From Pantoea vagans (GTDB lineage Bacteria > Pseudomonadota > Gammaproteobacteria > Enterobacterales > Enterobacteriaceae), in contig NZ_CP038853.1 of assembly GCF_004792415.1 (NCBI RefSeq), positions 3,720,001-3,784,000 on the forward strand: 64,000 nucleotides of DNA, given 5' to 3'. Shown here piece after piece: positions 1-8,225 of the stretch. A program made the translations under genes and the position numbers. The notes under the pieces are model-generated. The model had not been told where the DNA came from, ran no database searches, and saw nothing but the letters and a program-made list of their open reading frames with translations. Position 1 is the stretch's first letter. Each line of letters starts with the position of its first letter.

Positions 1-477
1 TACGCGCCAGCCAGAACGCGACAAATGTCCGATGTCGCCACAGCGACTCTTCCGCTGTTGATGCCATAAATCCCATGTCTTATCCCAAATCAGGTGAGGA
101 AGCCCGCATCGTTGCGCGGTGTTATTGGTGTGGTGATTGATGATGTTAAATTAACAGACCGGATGAGACCTGAATGGCTTTGGCTCCAGCCCTGGCTCTC
201 TGCCCAACAAAACGCATACCTGTCCGGCACAGGCACGTCCGACCTCTCCTGACTATTACCAGCCTATTGGTCCCGACTATTGAATATATTCCAGCACATC
301 ATCAGACGCCAAAGGAATTATCATCTCTTTGCTAATGGGTTTATTTACTTTCTCAGGCAACAAAAGGATGATTTGGATTAAGCATGTGATCTATATTTAT
401 TCACGCGTTTAAAAAAATGCGACTTTTTATATGATTAATTATCAACAAATCCTTTTTTATTGCATTTCATAGAGATA
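1..477. other. Intergenic stretch, no gene seen
   Basis: No open frame with a plausible start, ribosome binding site and coding character was found on either strand. The last 130 bases are AT-rich and probably carry the promoter of the EAL-like gene that follows. A gene lying mostly to the left of the window could contribute its tail here, but I see no convincing one. Confidence 0.5.
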
Positions 478-1077
478 ATGAAAAACAGTTTATATAACCC
501 CTATGTTACTGAACCTATCCATCACGTTAAGCGTAATGTCTCTGGCATTTGCTATAGCGTGCCTTATCTTCAGCAAAACCAGGAAAGCAGAAATACACTT
601 AATACAAACAACATTATTTCATTACACAATCAAATTGCCACTGAAGCAGCATTAATGATTATCCCAATCGATGATATGCGATTACGCGGAATGATTGCTG
701 TACCGGACGCTTATTCACATTTACAGAATGCACGTATCCGGATTGGAATCAATTATTCCAGTTTAGCGGCACATTATGCGCCACTGCTTGAATTAACTAA
801 GAAATTTGATTTCTGGCTTTATGATTTTGCGCCGCCGGGAGCAGACTGGCGACTGCTGGAATCCTTTCCTTTTTCAGGAATTGTTTTAAACGAAGCGTTC
901 TTTAATGACAATTATGAAAAATTTACCTTTCCCTTTTTTATGGCGACATTTCGTGAAAAAGGGGCAGAGGTCATCGTGCGAAGTCATACGCCGACTTTAA
1001 CGGCTGAGCAGTTTGCTGAGATAAATATCAGCGGCTGGCAACAGCAACGCTCGGACGGCGATCTTATTAGCTGCTGA
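478..1077 (+). CDS. Degenerate EAL-domain protein (catalytically inactive, YdiV-like class)
   Basis: The 199-residue product resembles the C-terminal part of a cyclic-di-GMP EAL domain. Residues about 105-125 (FWLYDFAPPGADW) fit the place of the DDFGTG motif, SGIVLNEAFF fits the place of the IKID..F strand, and AEVIVRSHTPTLTAEQF fits VVAEGVET.EQ. The first Asp of DDFG, the catalytic Lys strand and the VAEG Glu are all replaced, so phosphodiesterase activity is unlikely. Proteins of this kind (YdiV is the known example) act by binding protein partners. A TTG at 460 would add six residues; ATG 478 is preferred because AGAGA lies just upstream. It is shorter than a full EAL domain of about 240 residues and stands alone, followed by a hairpin. 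The fold is fairly clear; the function is unknown. Confidence 0.6.
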   Translation: MKNSLYNPYVTEPIHHVKRNVSGICYSVPYLQQNQESRNTLNTNNIISLHNQIATEAALMIIPIDDMRLRGMIAVPDAYSHLQNARIRIGINYSSLAAHYAPLLELTKKFDFWLYDFAPPGADWRLLESFPFSGIVLNEAFFNDNYEKFTFPFFMATFREKGAEVIVRSHTPTLTAEQFAEINISGWQQQRSDGDLISC

Positions 1078-1098
1078 TTCACAAATCCTGCCTTCCGG

Positions 1099-1128
1099 CG
1101 TTAAGGGCACACGGCGGTGCGCTTAACG
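1099..1128 (+). terminator. Hairpin downstream of the EAL-like gene
   Basis: CGTTAAG-G-GCAC pairs with GTGC-G-CTTAACG around an ACGGCG loop (11 pairs, one G-G mismatch). Only a short T-rich tail (TCCTTTAAT) follows, so termination strength is uncertain. Confidence 0.5.
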
Positions 1129-1167
1129 TCCTTTAATCCCTCATAAAATGTCGCATTACTGCATTTG

Positions 1168-1180
1168 TTAAGCGCTTTAA
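1168..1180. promoter_or_regulatory. Near-palindrome upstream of gcd, possible operator
   Basis: TTAAGCGCTTTAA is an almost perfect inverted repeat with the central GC typical of LacI/GalR-type sites. It lies about 175 bases before the gcd start and just upstream of a TATAAC box (1213-1218). Binding by any regulator is inference. Confidence 0.25.
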
Positions 1181-1353
1181 GCTAAAAAAATCAAACCTCG
1201 ATCTGATTTTGCTATAACATTTAACACAAAGGGATCGTCTGTCTTAGCGGAAGAGATACTCAAGAACACCCTTAATCATTTGTACTTGATAACTGGAAGC
1301 AACCTATCTGGTTGTTTTCGTGTGTTTTATGGTAACGAAACGAGGTCGATATT

Positions 1354-3744
1354 ATGGGGAAAAACTCCTCATCATTTGGCGTAATTCGTTTTCTGACAGT
1401 GCTGTTCGCAGCGCTGACGGGCGCGTTTATGCTGATTGGCGGTGGCTGGTTAGCCGCCATTGGTGGTTCCTGGTATTACGTTTTCGGCGGTGTGGTGATG
1501 CTTATCACCGCTTATCTGCTTTCCCGTCGTAAAAGCACCGCGCTGGTTCTCTATGCGCTGCTGTTGATCGCCACCCTGATCTGGGGTGTATGGGAAGTGG
1601 GTACGGACTTCTGGGCACTGGCACCGCGCACCGATGTGCTGGTGATCTTTGGTGTCTGGCTGATCCTGCCGTTTGTTTATCGCAGTGTTAACGCGGGCAG
1701 TAAAGCCGCGCTGGGTACGATGGCTGTGGCGCTGGTTGCCAGTGCTATCGTGCTGGCCTATGCGGTGTTTAACGACCCGCAGGTGATAAACGGTTCAGTG
1801 CCAGAAACCGCTGACAACGCCCCGCAGGCTGCGCCGCTGAGCAACATCCCGGATGCTGACTGGCCCGCTTATGCGCGCGATCAGCAGGGAACCCGTTTCT
1901 CGCCGCTGAAGCAGATCAATCACCAGAACGTGAAAGAGTTGCAGGTTGCCTGGCAGTTCCAGACGGGCGACATGAAAACCCCTAACGATCCGGGTGAAAT
2001 CACCGACGAAGTTACCCCGATTAAAATCCGCGACACGCTTTACCTTTGTTCGCCACACCAGATCCTGTTTGCTCTGGATGCGGCCACCGGTAAGCAGAAG
2101 TGGAAATTTGATCCGGGCATGAAGGTTAACCCAACCTTCCAGCATGTGACCTGTCGTGGTGTTTCTTATCACGAAGTGTCGGCAGCCGCCGATGCGGCAA
2201 ACACGCAGCCTGCGCTTTGCTCACGTCGTATCTATCTGCCTGTCAACGATGGTCGCCTGTTTGCCCTCGACGCAGAGACCGGCGAACGCTGCCCGTCATT
2301 TGGCGTCAACGGCGAGCTGGATCTGCAGCACAAACAGCCTGTCACGACTGCGGGTATGTATGAGCCGACCTCGCCACCGATCATTACCAACACCACCATC
2401 GTTATGGCGGGTGCGGTTACCGATAACTTCTCAACCCGCGAGCCATCAGGCGTGATTCGTGGTTTTGATGTGAATACCGGCAAACTGCTGTGGGTGTTTG
2501 ATCCAGGCGCGAAAGACCCGAATGCCATTCCGGCTGATGAACACACCTTCACCATGAATTCACCGAACTCATGGGCACCGGCAGTGTACGATCCGAAACT
2601 GGATACCGTTTATCTGCCAATGGGTGTGACCACACCGGATATCTGGGGCGGTAACCGCACACCAGAGCAGGAGCGTTATGCGAGCAGCGTGCTGGCTCTG
2701 AACGCCACCACCGGTAAGCTGGTCTGGTCTTATCAGACCGTGCATCACGACCTGTGGGATATGGATCTGCCGTCGCAGCCAACGCTGGCTGACATCACCG
2801 ATAAAGATGGCAACACGGTACCGGTGGTTTATGCGCCAGCGAAAACCGGCAACATCTTTGTCCTGGATCGCCGCACTGGCAAGCCAGTGGTACCTGCGCC
2901 AGAAACGCCAGTGCCACAGGGTGCTGCCAAGGGCGATCACGTTGCCGCTACTCAGCCCTACTCTGAGCTGACCTTCCGTCCGAAGCAAAACCTGACGGAC
3001 AAGGATATGTGGGGCGCAACGATGTTTGACCAGCTGGTGTGCCGCGTGATCTTCAAGCGCCTGCGCTATGAAGGTCCGTTCACTCCACCTTCTGAGCAGG
3101 GTACGCTGGTGTTCCCGGGTAACCTCGGTATGTTCGAATGGGGCGGTATTGCCGTCGATCCACATCGTCAGATTGCGATTGCTAACCCAATGGCGCTGCC
3201 GTTTGTCTCGAAGCTGGTTCCACGTGGCCCGGGCAACCCGATTGAGCCGCCGAAAGGCGCAGAGGGTGGTTCAGGTACGGAAACCGGTATTCAGCCACAG
3301 TATGGCGTGCCGTATGGCGTCGAGCTGAATCCGTTCCTGTCACCGTTTGGTCTGCCATGTAAACAGCCTGCCTGGGGTTACATCTCCGCGGTGGATCTGA
3401 AGACCAATGACGTGGTGTGGAAACAGCGTATCGGTACCGTTCGCGATAGCGCACCGGTTCCGCTGCCGTTCAAAATGGGTATGCCGATGCTGGGTGGTCC
3501 TATCACCACCGCGGGTAAGGTGTTCTTCATTGGCGCGACCGCCGATAACTACCTGCGTGCGTTCAGCACCGATACCGGTGAGCTGTTATGGCAGGCACGT
3601 CTGCCAGCAGGCGGCCAGGCGACCCCAATGACCTATGAAGTGAATGGCAAGCAGTACGTTGTCATCGCAGCAGGTGGGCACGGTTCGTTTGGTACGAAGC
3701 TGGGCGATTATGTGATTGCCTACGCCCTGCCAGACCAGAAATAA
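1354..3744 (+). CDS. gcd: Membrane-bound PQQ-dependent glucose dehydrogenase
   Basis: Oxidises D-glucose to gluconolactone at the periplasmic face of the inner membrane and passes electrons to ubiquinone. At 796 residues it matches the length of E. coli Gcd. The first 140 residues hold about five membrane spans (PVFAALTG-, LIGGGWL- and WLILPF-type segments). The rest is a quinoprotein beta-propeller with repeated DxxTGK..W motifs, e.g. LDAATGKQKW and DVNTGKLLWVFDPG. The HHDLWDMDLP segment places Asp466 exactly where E. coli Gcd has its catalytic Asp466. The C-terminal GGQATPMTYEVNGKQYVV block is typical of the family. ATG 1354 has AGGT seven bases upstream. PQQ synthesis genes are not in this window. 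Gluconate made here is the substrate of the dehydrogenase at 38.9-42.8 kb. Confidence 0.97.
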   Translation: MGKNSSSFGVIRFLTVLFAALTGAFMLIGGGWLAAIGGSWYYVFGGVVMLITAYLLSRRKSTALVLYALLLIATLIWGVWEVGTDFWALAPRTDVLVIFGVWLILPFVYRSVNAGSKAALGTMAVALVASAIVLAYAVFNDPQVINGSVPETADNAPQAAPLSNIPDADWPAYARDQQGTRFSPLKQINHQNVKELQVAWQFQTGDMKTPNDPGEITDEVTPIKIRDTLYLCSPHQILFALDAATGKQKWKFDPGMKVNPTFQHVTCRGVSYHEVSAAADAANTQPALCSRRIYLPVNDGRLFALDAETGERCPSFGVNGELDLQHKQPVTTAGMYEPTSPPIITNTTIVMAGAVTDNFSTREPSGVIRGFDVNTGKLLWVFDPGAKDPNAIPADEHTFTMNSPNSWAPAVYDPKLDTVYLPMGVTTPDIWGGNRTPEQERYASSVLALNATTGKLVWSYQTVHHDLWDMDLPSQPTLADITDKDGNTVPVVYAPAKTGNIFVLDRRTGKPVVPAPETPVPQGAAKGDHVAATQPYSELTFRPKQNLTDKDMWGATMFDQLVCRVIFKRLRYEGPFTPPSEQGTLVFPGNLGMFEWGGIAVDPHRQIAIANPMALPFVSKLVPRGPGNPIEPPKGAEGGSGTETGIQPQYGVPYGVELNPFLSPFGLPCKQPAWGYISAVDLKTNDVVWKQRIGTVRDSAPVPLPFKMGMPMLGGPITTAGKVFFIGATADNYLRAFSTDTGELLWQARLPAGGQATPMTYEVNGKQYVVIAAGGHGSFGTKLGDYVIAYALPDQK

Positions 3745-3768
3745 TTCACGACGCTGTGAATAAACTAA

Positions 3769-3792
3769 GGCGGACTCCGGTCCGCCTTTTTT
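3769..3792. terminator. Rho-independent terminator after gcd
   Basis: GGCGGAC pairs with GTCCGCC around TCCG and is followed by TTTTTT. It lies between gcd (+) and the convergent MFS gene (-), so it may also serve the minus strand. Confidence 0.9.
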
Positions 3793-3799
3793 GATCGCG

Positions 3800-5005
3800 T
3801 TATTTACGCATCCCGCGCCAGTTGAGCCAGGCGCAAAACAGCATTACCACGCAGGTCGCCAGAAATACTGGCCGCATCCCGAATGTCCCACCCACCAGCC
3901 CACCAAACAGCGGGCCGCTGACCTGACCGATATACTGCGCCGAGGTTGAATATCCCAGCATCCGTCCGACCTGGGAACCGGGCACGTTATGGCGGATAAT
4001 CGCTGTAATGCACGGCATCAATCCGCCCAGCGCCATCCCCATCAGAAAACGCAGCAGGATCAGTTGCCAGGCCGCGGTAATAAACGCCTGCGGAATCAGC
4101 AGCAGCCCACTGACCAGTAGTCCGCCGGTCAGAACCCGCCAGTGCCCTACCCGATCGGCCAGACGACCCAGCCGGGGTGCCGCCAGCACCGTACCCAGCG
4201 CCGCCGCAGACATCACCAGTCCGGCGATCATCGTGATTTGATGGTCGCCCTGCACGAACTCGCCCACGTAGAGCGTGATAATGGGTTCAATCGACATGCT
4301 GGCGAAGATCAGCAACATGCCGGAGAGCCACATCAGCCGCACCAGGGTGTGATTCACCGGCTCGTCTGCGGACTGCGCTTGCTGGCTGGCATGCGACCTC
4401 GCAGCAGCACGCGGCTGCTCTTTGAGTAAAAAGGTGGTGGCGAGGAAGGCAAGAAAGATTGCCGCGCCGGTCAGCCAGAACGTCTGACGGATGCCGATCA
4501 GCGGCGGTAACACTCCACCCAGCAGCGGCCCGACCACATTGCCCGCCATAATGCCGGAAGACAATACGCCCAGCGCCCAGCCGGTCTGCGCTTTTGGCGT
4601 CTGCGCTGCCACCAGAATGGTCGATCCCGATGCGTAGCCACCCAGCAGCCCGGCCAGCAGCCGCAGCGCCACCAGCTGCCAGGGCGCGGTCGCCATGCCG
4701 ATCAGCGACATTGCAATCGCCATCCCCAGGCTGGCCCGAATCAGCATCAGCTTACGACCATAGCGATCAGCCAGCCTGCCCCACAGCGGCGCAGTCAGCG
4801 CGGCGCTGAAAAAGGTCGCGCCATAGGCTATCCCGGACCAGCGGGCGATGGCTGCCGGCTGCTCAACGCCCAGTTGCTGCACATAGAGTGGCAGAAACGG
4901 CAGCAGCAGCGTCATCGCCACGATGGTGGTAAAAGAGCCGACGACGCAGACCGCTAAGTTACGTCGCCAGTGCTGAAACTCTGCCGTTTCGGGTGACTGT
5001 TGCAT
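3800..5005 (-). CDS. MFS drug/metabolite exporter (MdtG-like, DHA1 type)
   Basis: 401 residues with twelve predicted membrane segments. The motif GRLADRYGRKLMLIR between helices 2 and 3 is the classic MFS motif A, repeated in weaker form in the second half (GRLADRVGHWRVL). The N-terminal sequence WRRNLAV..GSF...LPFLPLYVQQLGV and the GWALGVLSSGIMAGNVVGPLLGG segment closely resemble E. coli MdtG (YceE), implicated in fosfomycin/deoxycholate resistance. The start has an AT-rich leader. The LysR gene lies 110 bases upstream on the same strand and may regulate it. Substrate is unknown. Confidence 0.85.
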   Translation of the reverse strand: MQQSPETAEFQHWRRNLAVCVVGSFTTIVAMTLLLPFLPLYVQQLGVEQPAAIARWSGIAYGATFFSAALTAPLWGRLADRYGRKLMLIRASLGMAIAMSLIGMATAPWQLVALRLLAGLLGGYASGSTILVAAQTPKAQTGWALGVLSSGIMAGNVVGPLLGGVLPPLIGIRQTFWLTGAAIFLAFLATTFLLKEQPRAAARSHASQQAQSADEPVNHTLVRLMWLSGMLLIFASMSIEPIITLYVGEFVQGDHQITMIAGLVMSAAALGTVLAAPRLGRLADRVGHWRVLTGGLLVSGLLLIPQAFITAAWQLILLRFLMGMALGGLMPCITAIIRHNVPGSQVGRMLGYSTSAQYIGQVSGPLFGGLVGGTFGMRPVFLATCVVMLFCAWLNWRGMRK

Positions 5006-5090
5006 GATGATATCCGTTGAATGATCAGGGATACAGGCTAACCGGAGTCGCGAAGTAACAACAGTCGTGGCGGAATAGTTACTCTGTGGC

Positions 5091-5120
5091 GCTGATTGTT
5101 GTCAGCAGGCAACAATCAGC
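5091..5120 (-). terminator. 11-bp perfect inverted repeat overlapping the LysR stop codon
   Basis: GCTGATTGTTG (5091-5101) and CAACAATCAGC (5110-5120) form a perfect 11-bp stem with an 8-base loop. The LysR stop lies inside it. No T-run follows on the minus strand, so this could be a weak terminator or an operator for the MFS gene. Confidence 0.45.
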
Positions 5121-6012
5121 CCGGATTCAGCGCCGTAATCATGGCATCGCACAGCAGTGTCACCGGCGACGCCGGTTCAGGCGTGTTGTGCAGCAGCAGA
5201 TAGCTTTGCAGGCGATCCATCTGCCACTCCGGCAGCAGTTGCTGGATATCACCACGTGCCATCGCCTCCTGCGCCATGTAGGAGGGAAGATAAGCGATGC
5301 CGCTGCCTGCCAGTGCGGCATTGAGCAGCGCCATGCTGTTATTGGCGCGAAAGCGGCTGCGCACGTCCAGTGCCAGCCGCTGTTTATCACGGCGGAATGG
5401 CAGCGCAGCGGTGTGCGCCGGACCATGAAACAACAGCAAGTCATGGCGCGGCAGCATTTCAGGATGGGTGATTACGGGTCGCTGCGCCAGATAAGCCGGC
5501 GCGGCATAAAGCCCCCACTCGATATCGCTCAGTACCCGGAAATTGCCCTGCTGCGGCGAGCGGGATCGGATCACAATCGCCAGATCAACCTGATCGTCCA
5601 GCCGATCGTGATTGCGATCGGTCAGTTCGAGATCGACGTTAATATGCAGATGGCGGCGCAGGAAACGATTGAGAACGGGAACCACGCACTGGCAGCCGAA
5701 GGTGACGGGCGCCTGTAGCCTGACATGGCCAGCGGGCTGCTGATGCACCTGCTGCACAAACGCCTCGGCGCGCTGCACTTCAGCCAGCATCCGCACACAG
5801 TAGGGATAATAAGCCTGGCCCAGCTCAGTCAGCGCCAGCCGCCGGGTGGTGCGCTGTAGCAACCGGATACCGAGCCGCAGCTCCAGACGGGCAATTTCCC
5901 GGCTGACGTGAGATTTGGACAGGCCAAGTGCGCGTGCCGCCTCGCTGAAACTTTGTAATTCCACAACCCGTGCAAATACCAGCATGGCGGTTAAGTTCGC
6001 GCCATTTTCCAT
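5116..6012 (-). CDS. LysR-family transcriptional regulator
   Basis: 298 residues from ATG 6012. The N-terminal winged helix (MLVFARVVELQSFSEAARAL, then SHVSREIARLE) is typical of LysR proteins, and QRTTRRLALTELGQAYY closes the DNA-binding domain. The remainder is the ligand-binding LysR_substrate domain of the CrgA/DmlR-like subgroup. A GTG-type extension of 15 residues upstream is open, but ATG 6012 with GGGA at -9 fits the family start. The gene reads toward the MFS exporter 110 bases downstream, unlike the more usual divergent layout, so co-transcription is possible. Effector unknown. Confidence 0.88.
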   Translation of the reverse strand: MENGANLTAMLVFARVVELQSFSEAARALGLSKSHVSREIARLELRLGIRLLQRTTRRLALTELGQAYYPYCVRMLAEVQRAEAFVQQVHQQPAGHVRLQAPVTFGCQCVVPVLNRFLRRHLHINVDLELTDRNHDRLDDQVDLAIVIRSRSPQQGNFRVLSDIEWGLYAAPAYLAQRPVITHPEMLPRHDLLLFHGPAHTAALPFRRDKQRLALDVRSRFRANNSMALLNAALAGSGIAYLPSYMAQEAMARGDIQQLLPEWQMDRLQSYLLLHNTPEPASPVTLLCDAMITALNPG

Positions 6013-6179
6013 GTTTCCCGACTCCGACAGTAAAAGGGGCTGGCAACAAACTAACACGTTCGGGTAGGGTCACTGTGGCTGACGGGCAAAAAAGGCGAGG
6101 CAAAGTTCAGGAGGAGAGCGGCGCAGAACGCGGACTGACCTTCCCGTCTGCATCTGTGACGGGAAGGTCTTATCAGGCA

Positions 6180-6548
6180 TCAGCTGGCCATCGCCAGGGG
6201 AAACAGCAGCCGATCCGGCTCAACGCGACGCTGACGGCGCAACTGGCCTGGCGTCATCATAAAGTAGTTTTTAAAGGTGCGGGTATAGGCCTGCTGGGTA
6301 TCGAAGCCGTAGTTCATCGCCACCTGCAGTATCGCTTCGTTGCTGCTTAGCAGACTGAGTGCAGACTCGGTTAAGCGACGCTGGCGGATATATTCTGCCA
6401 GTGAAAAGCCGGTGTGCTGGCGAAACAGGCGTTGCAGATGCCAGCGCGAATAGCCCGAGCGGCGTGCCACCTCATCCAGATGCAGATCGTGTCCTAAGTT
6501 GTTCTCAATCCAGTCCAGCAAACTCCGAATAAACTCGCGCTGATTCAT
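6180..6548 (-). CDS. MarA/SoxS/Rob-type AraC-family regulator
   Basis: 122 residues, made almost wholly of the two helix-turn-helix motifs of AraC proteins: LDEVARRSGYSRWHLQRLFRQ (first HTH) and ILQVAMNYGFDTQQAYTRTFK (second HTH). There is no effector domain, as in MarA, SoxS and RamA (107-113 residues). It is therefore expected to act through its own abundance, switching on efflux and stress genes. ATG 6548 is preceded by AGGAGG at ideal spacing, so translation should be strong. The upstream region carries three AATTAGC iterons spaced one helical turn apart. It may belong to the Mar/Sox/Rob regulon, but no orthologous symbol can be assigned safely. Confidence 0.88.
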   Translation of the reverse strand: MNQREFIRSLLDWIENNLGHDLHLDEVARRSGYSRWHLQRLFRQHTGFSLAEYIRQRRLTESALSLLSSNEAILQVAMNYGFDTQQAYTRTFKNYFMMTPGQLRRQRRVEPDRLLFPLAMAS

Positions 6549-6609
6549 GGTTCCTCCTGTTGATGCTGATGTGCAGTGGAGCCACTCTACCCGCTAAAAT
6601 TTATCCCTT

Positions 6610-6638
6610 AATTAGCAGAAAATTAGCGCAGAATTAGC
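6610..6638. promoter_or_regulatory. Three AATTAGC iterons at exact 11-bp spacing upstream of the MarA-like gene
   Basis: AATTAGC occurs at 6610, 6621 and 6632, i.e. on the same face of the helix. It lies 60-90 bases upstream of the start codon on the minus strand, where GCTAATT repeats would sit near a -35 region. The regular phase suggests cooperative protein binding; the protein is unknown. Confidence 0.5.
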
Positions 6639-6731
6639 AAGGCGGGAATGGGCGCGAAATGGGGGGATTTAGCGGGAACGGCAGCAGCCAGAAAGTCGCT
6701 GAAAAGAGCAAGGAGGGATAAAACAGCTGAG

Positions 6732-7676
6732 TCAGTCAGGAGCACTTTTTGCGCGCGTTCTATTGGAGGTGGCTGAGTCTTGCCTGACTTCAACCATTCT
6801 GAGGTACCGCTGATATTCCTGAGTCAGGAAATCCACTTTTCGGGATAATTCTTCCTGATAAAATTCGGGTGGCACCTCGTGCTCTGGATCCTGTTCCAGC
6901 TCAGCGACCAGTTGTTCAACAATACGGAATAAGGGGATCCTGTGTTCTGCCTGAAAACGTCTGAATGACCTATCCCAGATAAACGAAATAAAATAATCAA
7001 CGTAACGCCTTCCCTGCCGGAAAGGTAATGTTTGTAACTTCTCAAGTAAAAAGTTAAAAACTGGCAGAGCCAGTACCCGAATTCGCTCAGCTTCAGTCAG
7101 CCTGTCTTTGCCCATAGGCACAATGGCGTTCGACAGACGGGAGCGGATACAGGCAACAGGGTTCAGCACCCGCACGAATTCATGACTCATGGCTGCGCCA
7201 TGTCGATCAGGCATAACCAGAAAGGGTTCCGTATTAAGTGCGAGTTTATCACCGACAAAATCCCCAACGTCAAAGCCTGTGGGGCGATCGATAATATCGA
7301 CAATATTTGCCTCATTAAGCGGCTCATTGAGGAACTGCCCCTGAGCATCTTCCTTGACCCTGCCTGTATCTTTATCGATAAGACTGAGAACCGCAATCGA
7401 GGGCGGATTAAAAATTCCCTGAACCTGAGCTGAGACATTAAAAATTTTTGCTATCACATCAACGCCTTCCTTTCGCGTGACATAGTCGACATCAATTGAG
7501 GTGATGGATGTTATGTCATGCTGATCAGGATAAAAATGCAGATAAGTCAGATACCAGTACATAACAGCCTGACCACCAACAGTGATAACCGGGGATGGCA
7601 GTTGTACGGCGTTATCGATCAGATAACGATTGAGTTTGAGGATTTGCTCTTCTGGAGGAATAGCGTGCGATGTCAT
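6732..7676 (-). CDS. Unrecognised protein with nucleotidyltransferase-like motif
   Basis: 314 residues from ATG 7676, which has AGGTGGG seven bases upstream; a GTG at 7688 overlaps that site and is less likely. I do not recognise a named family with certainty. The N-terminal part has hydrophobic-GG-Q-A (Gly34-Gly35) followed some 27 residues later by Asp62-Val-Asp64 in a beta-like context. This GG...DxD spacing is typical of nucleotidyltransferase folds such as the AbiEii-type toxins and relatives. The middle and C-terminal parts look helical, rich in Arg/Glu/Gln, without membrane segments. A 64-codon gene lies 63 bases upstream on the same strand, suggesting a two-gene operon, perhaps a toxin-antitoxin or defence module. 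That role is inference. Confidence 0.6.
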   Translation of the reverse strand: MTSHAIPPEEQILKLNRYLIDNAVQLPSPVITVGGQAVMYWYLTYLHFYPDQHDITSITSIDVDYVTRKEGVDVIAKIFNVSAQVQGIFNPPSIAVLSLIDKDTGRVKEDAQGQFLNEPLNEANIVDIIDRPTGFDVGDFVGDKLALNTEPFLVMPDRHGAAMSHEFVRVLNPVACIRSRLSNAIVPMGKDRLTEAERIRVLALPVFNFLLEKLQTLPFRQGRRYVDYFISFIWDRSFRRFQAEHRIPLFRIVEQLVAELEQDPEHEVPPEFYQEELSRKVDFLTQEYQRYLRMVEVRQDSATSNRTRAKSAPD

Positions 7677-7739
7677 AAAAAAACCCACCTGGATGATGAG
7701 CTTATTTTATCACTTAGCCGATTTCAGCAGGGCATGATG

Positions 7740-7934
7740 TCAGAAAAATGCGAGGCTGCGTCCATCTTTTGCAGGCACAATACCGTCAGGACGTTTTTCA
7801 AGAACGCGGCCCGGAGCCTGACCCTTTCGGACGGCTTCAACACGCTCCTGATACTCGCGCTGATGTCTGATTTTTGCTTCCTGAGCTGACATACTTTTCA
7901 CCGCTGAAATGTCTGGTATGAATCTATTGTTCAA
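7740..7934 (-). CDS. Small hypothetical protein upstream of the nucleotidyltransferase-like gene
   Basis: 64 residues if translation starts at TTG 7934, which has GGGGTGA at good distance; ATG 7892 would give 50 residues with a poorer site. The sequence is charged and Arg/Lys/Glu rich in its middle (AKIRHQREYQERVEAVRKGQ), likely helical, and ends ..KDGRSLAFF. No known domain is seen. Position, strand and distance suggest co-expression with the 314-residue protein, possibly as a partner or antitoxin. Confidence 0.5.
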   Translation of the reverse strand: MNNRFIPDISAVKSMSAQEAKIRHQREYQERVEAVRKGQAPGRVLEKRPDGIVPAKDGRSLAFF

Positions 7935-8045
7935 ATATACGTCACCCCATTTACGCTTGCAATCACGGGTATCTCAGTGGGTATGGAGAAGGACGCTAAG
8001 CCACCGGTTAATTCTGTAAAATATCGGTGATGGCGGTCCGCCAAA

Positions 8046-8170
8046 ATAATTCGTGCTGTGGCAAGGCGGCAAAGGCGCGAAGCCCCAGGAGCTGACATTG
8101 GTCAGTGACTGGGGTGAGCAAAAGCAGCCAACGCTGCGACAGTGCGAAGTATGACGGCGGAAGGATAATT
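8046..8170. repeat. Dispersed enterobacterial structured repeat (palindromic core)
   Basis: Non-coding element of about 125 bases with a strong core hairpin: CCCCAG (8083-8088) and GCTGAC (8091-8096) pair with GTCAG (8101-8105) and CTGGGG (8109-8114). Flanking segments (GGCAAGGCGGCAA on the left, GTGCGAAGTATGACGG on the right) resemble short intergenic repeats I remember from other enterobacterial genomes. No second copy was noticed in this window, so repeat status rests on memory. Confidence 0.5.
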
Positions 8171-8225
8171 CTGGGCTAACAATTGGTAAGTAAACTCTCT
8201 CTTATCTTTACGAAGGAGATCAGCC

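Noticed and set aside
5086..5718. 210-codon plus-strand frame opposite the LysR gene
   Set aside because: Gln/Arg-rich antisense shadow of a well-supported LysR protein.
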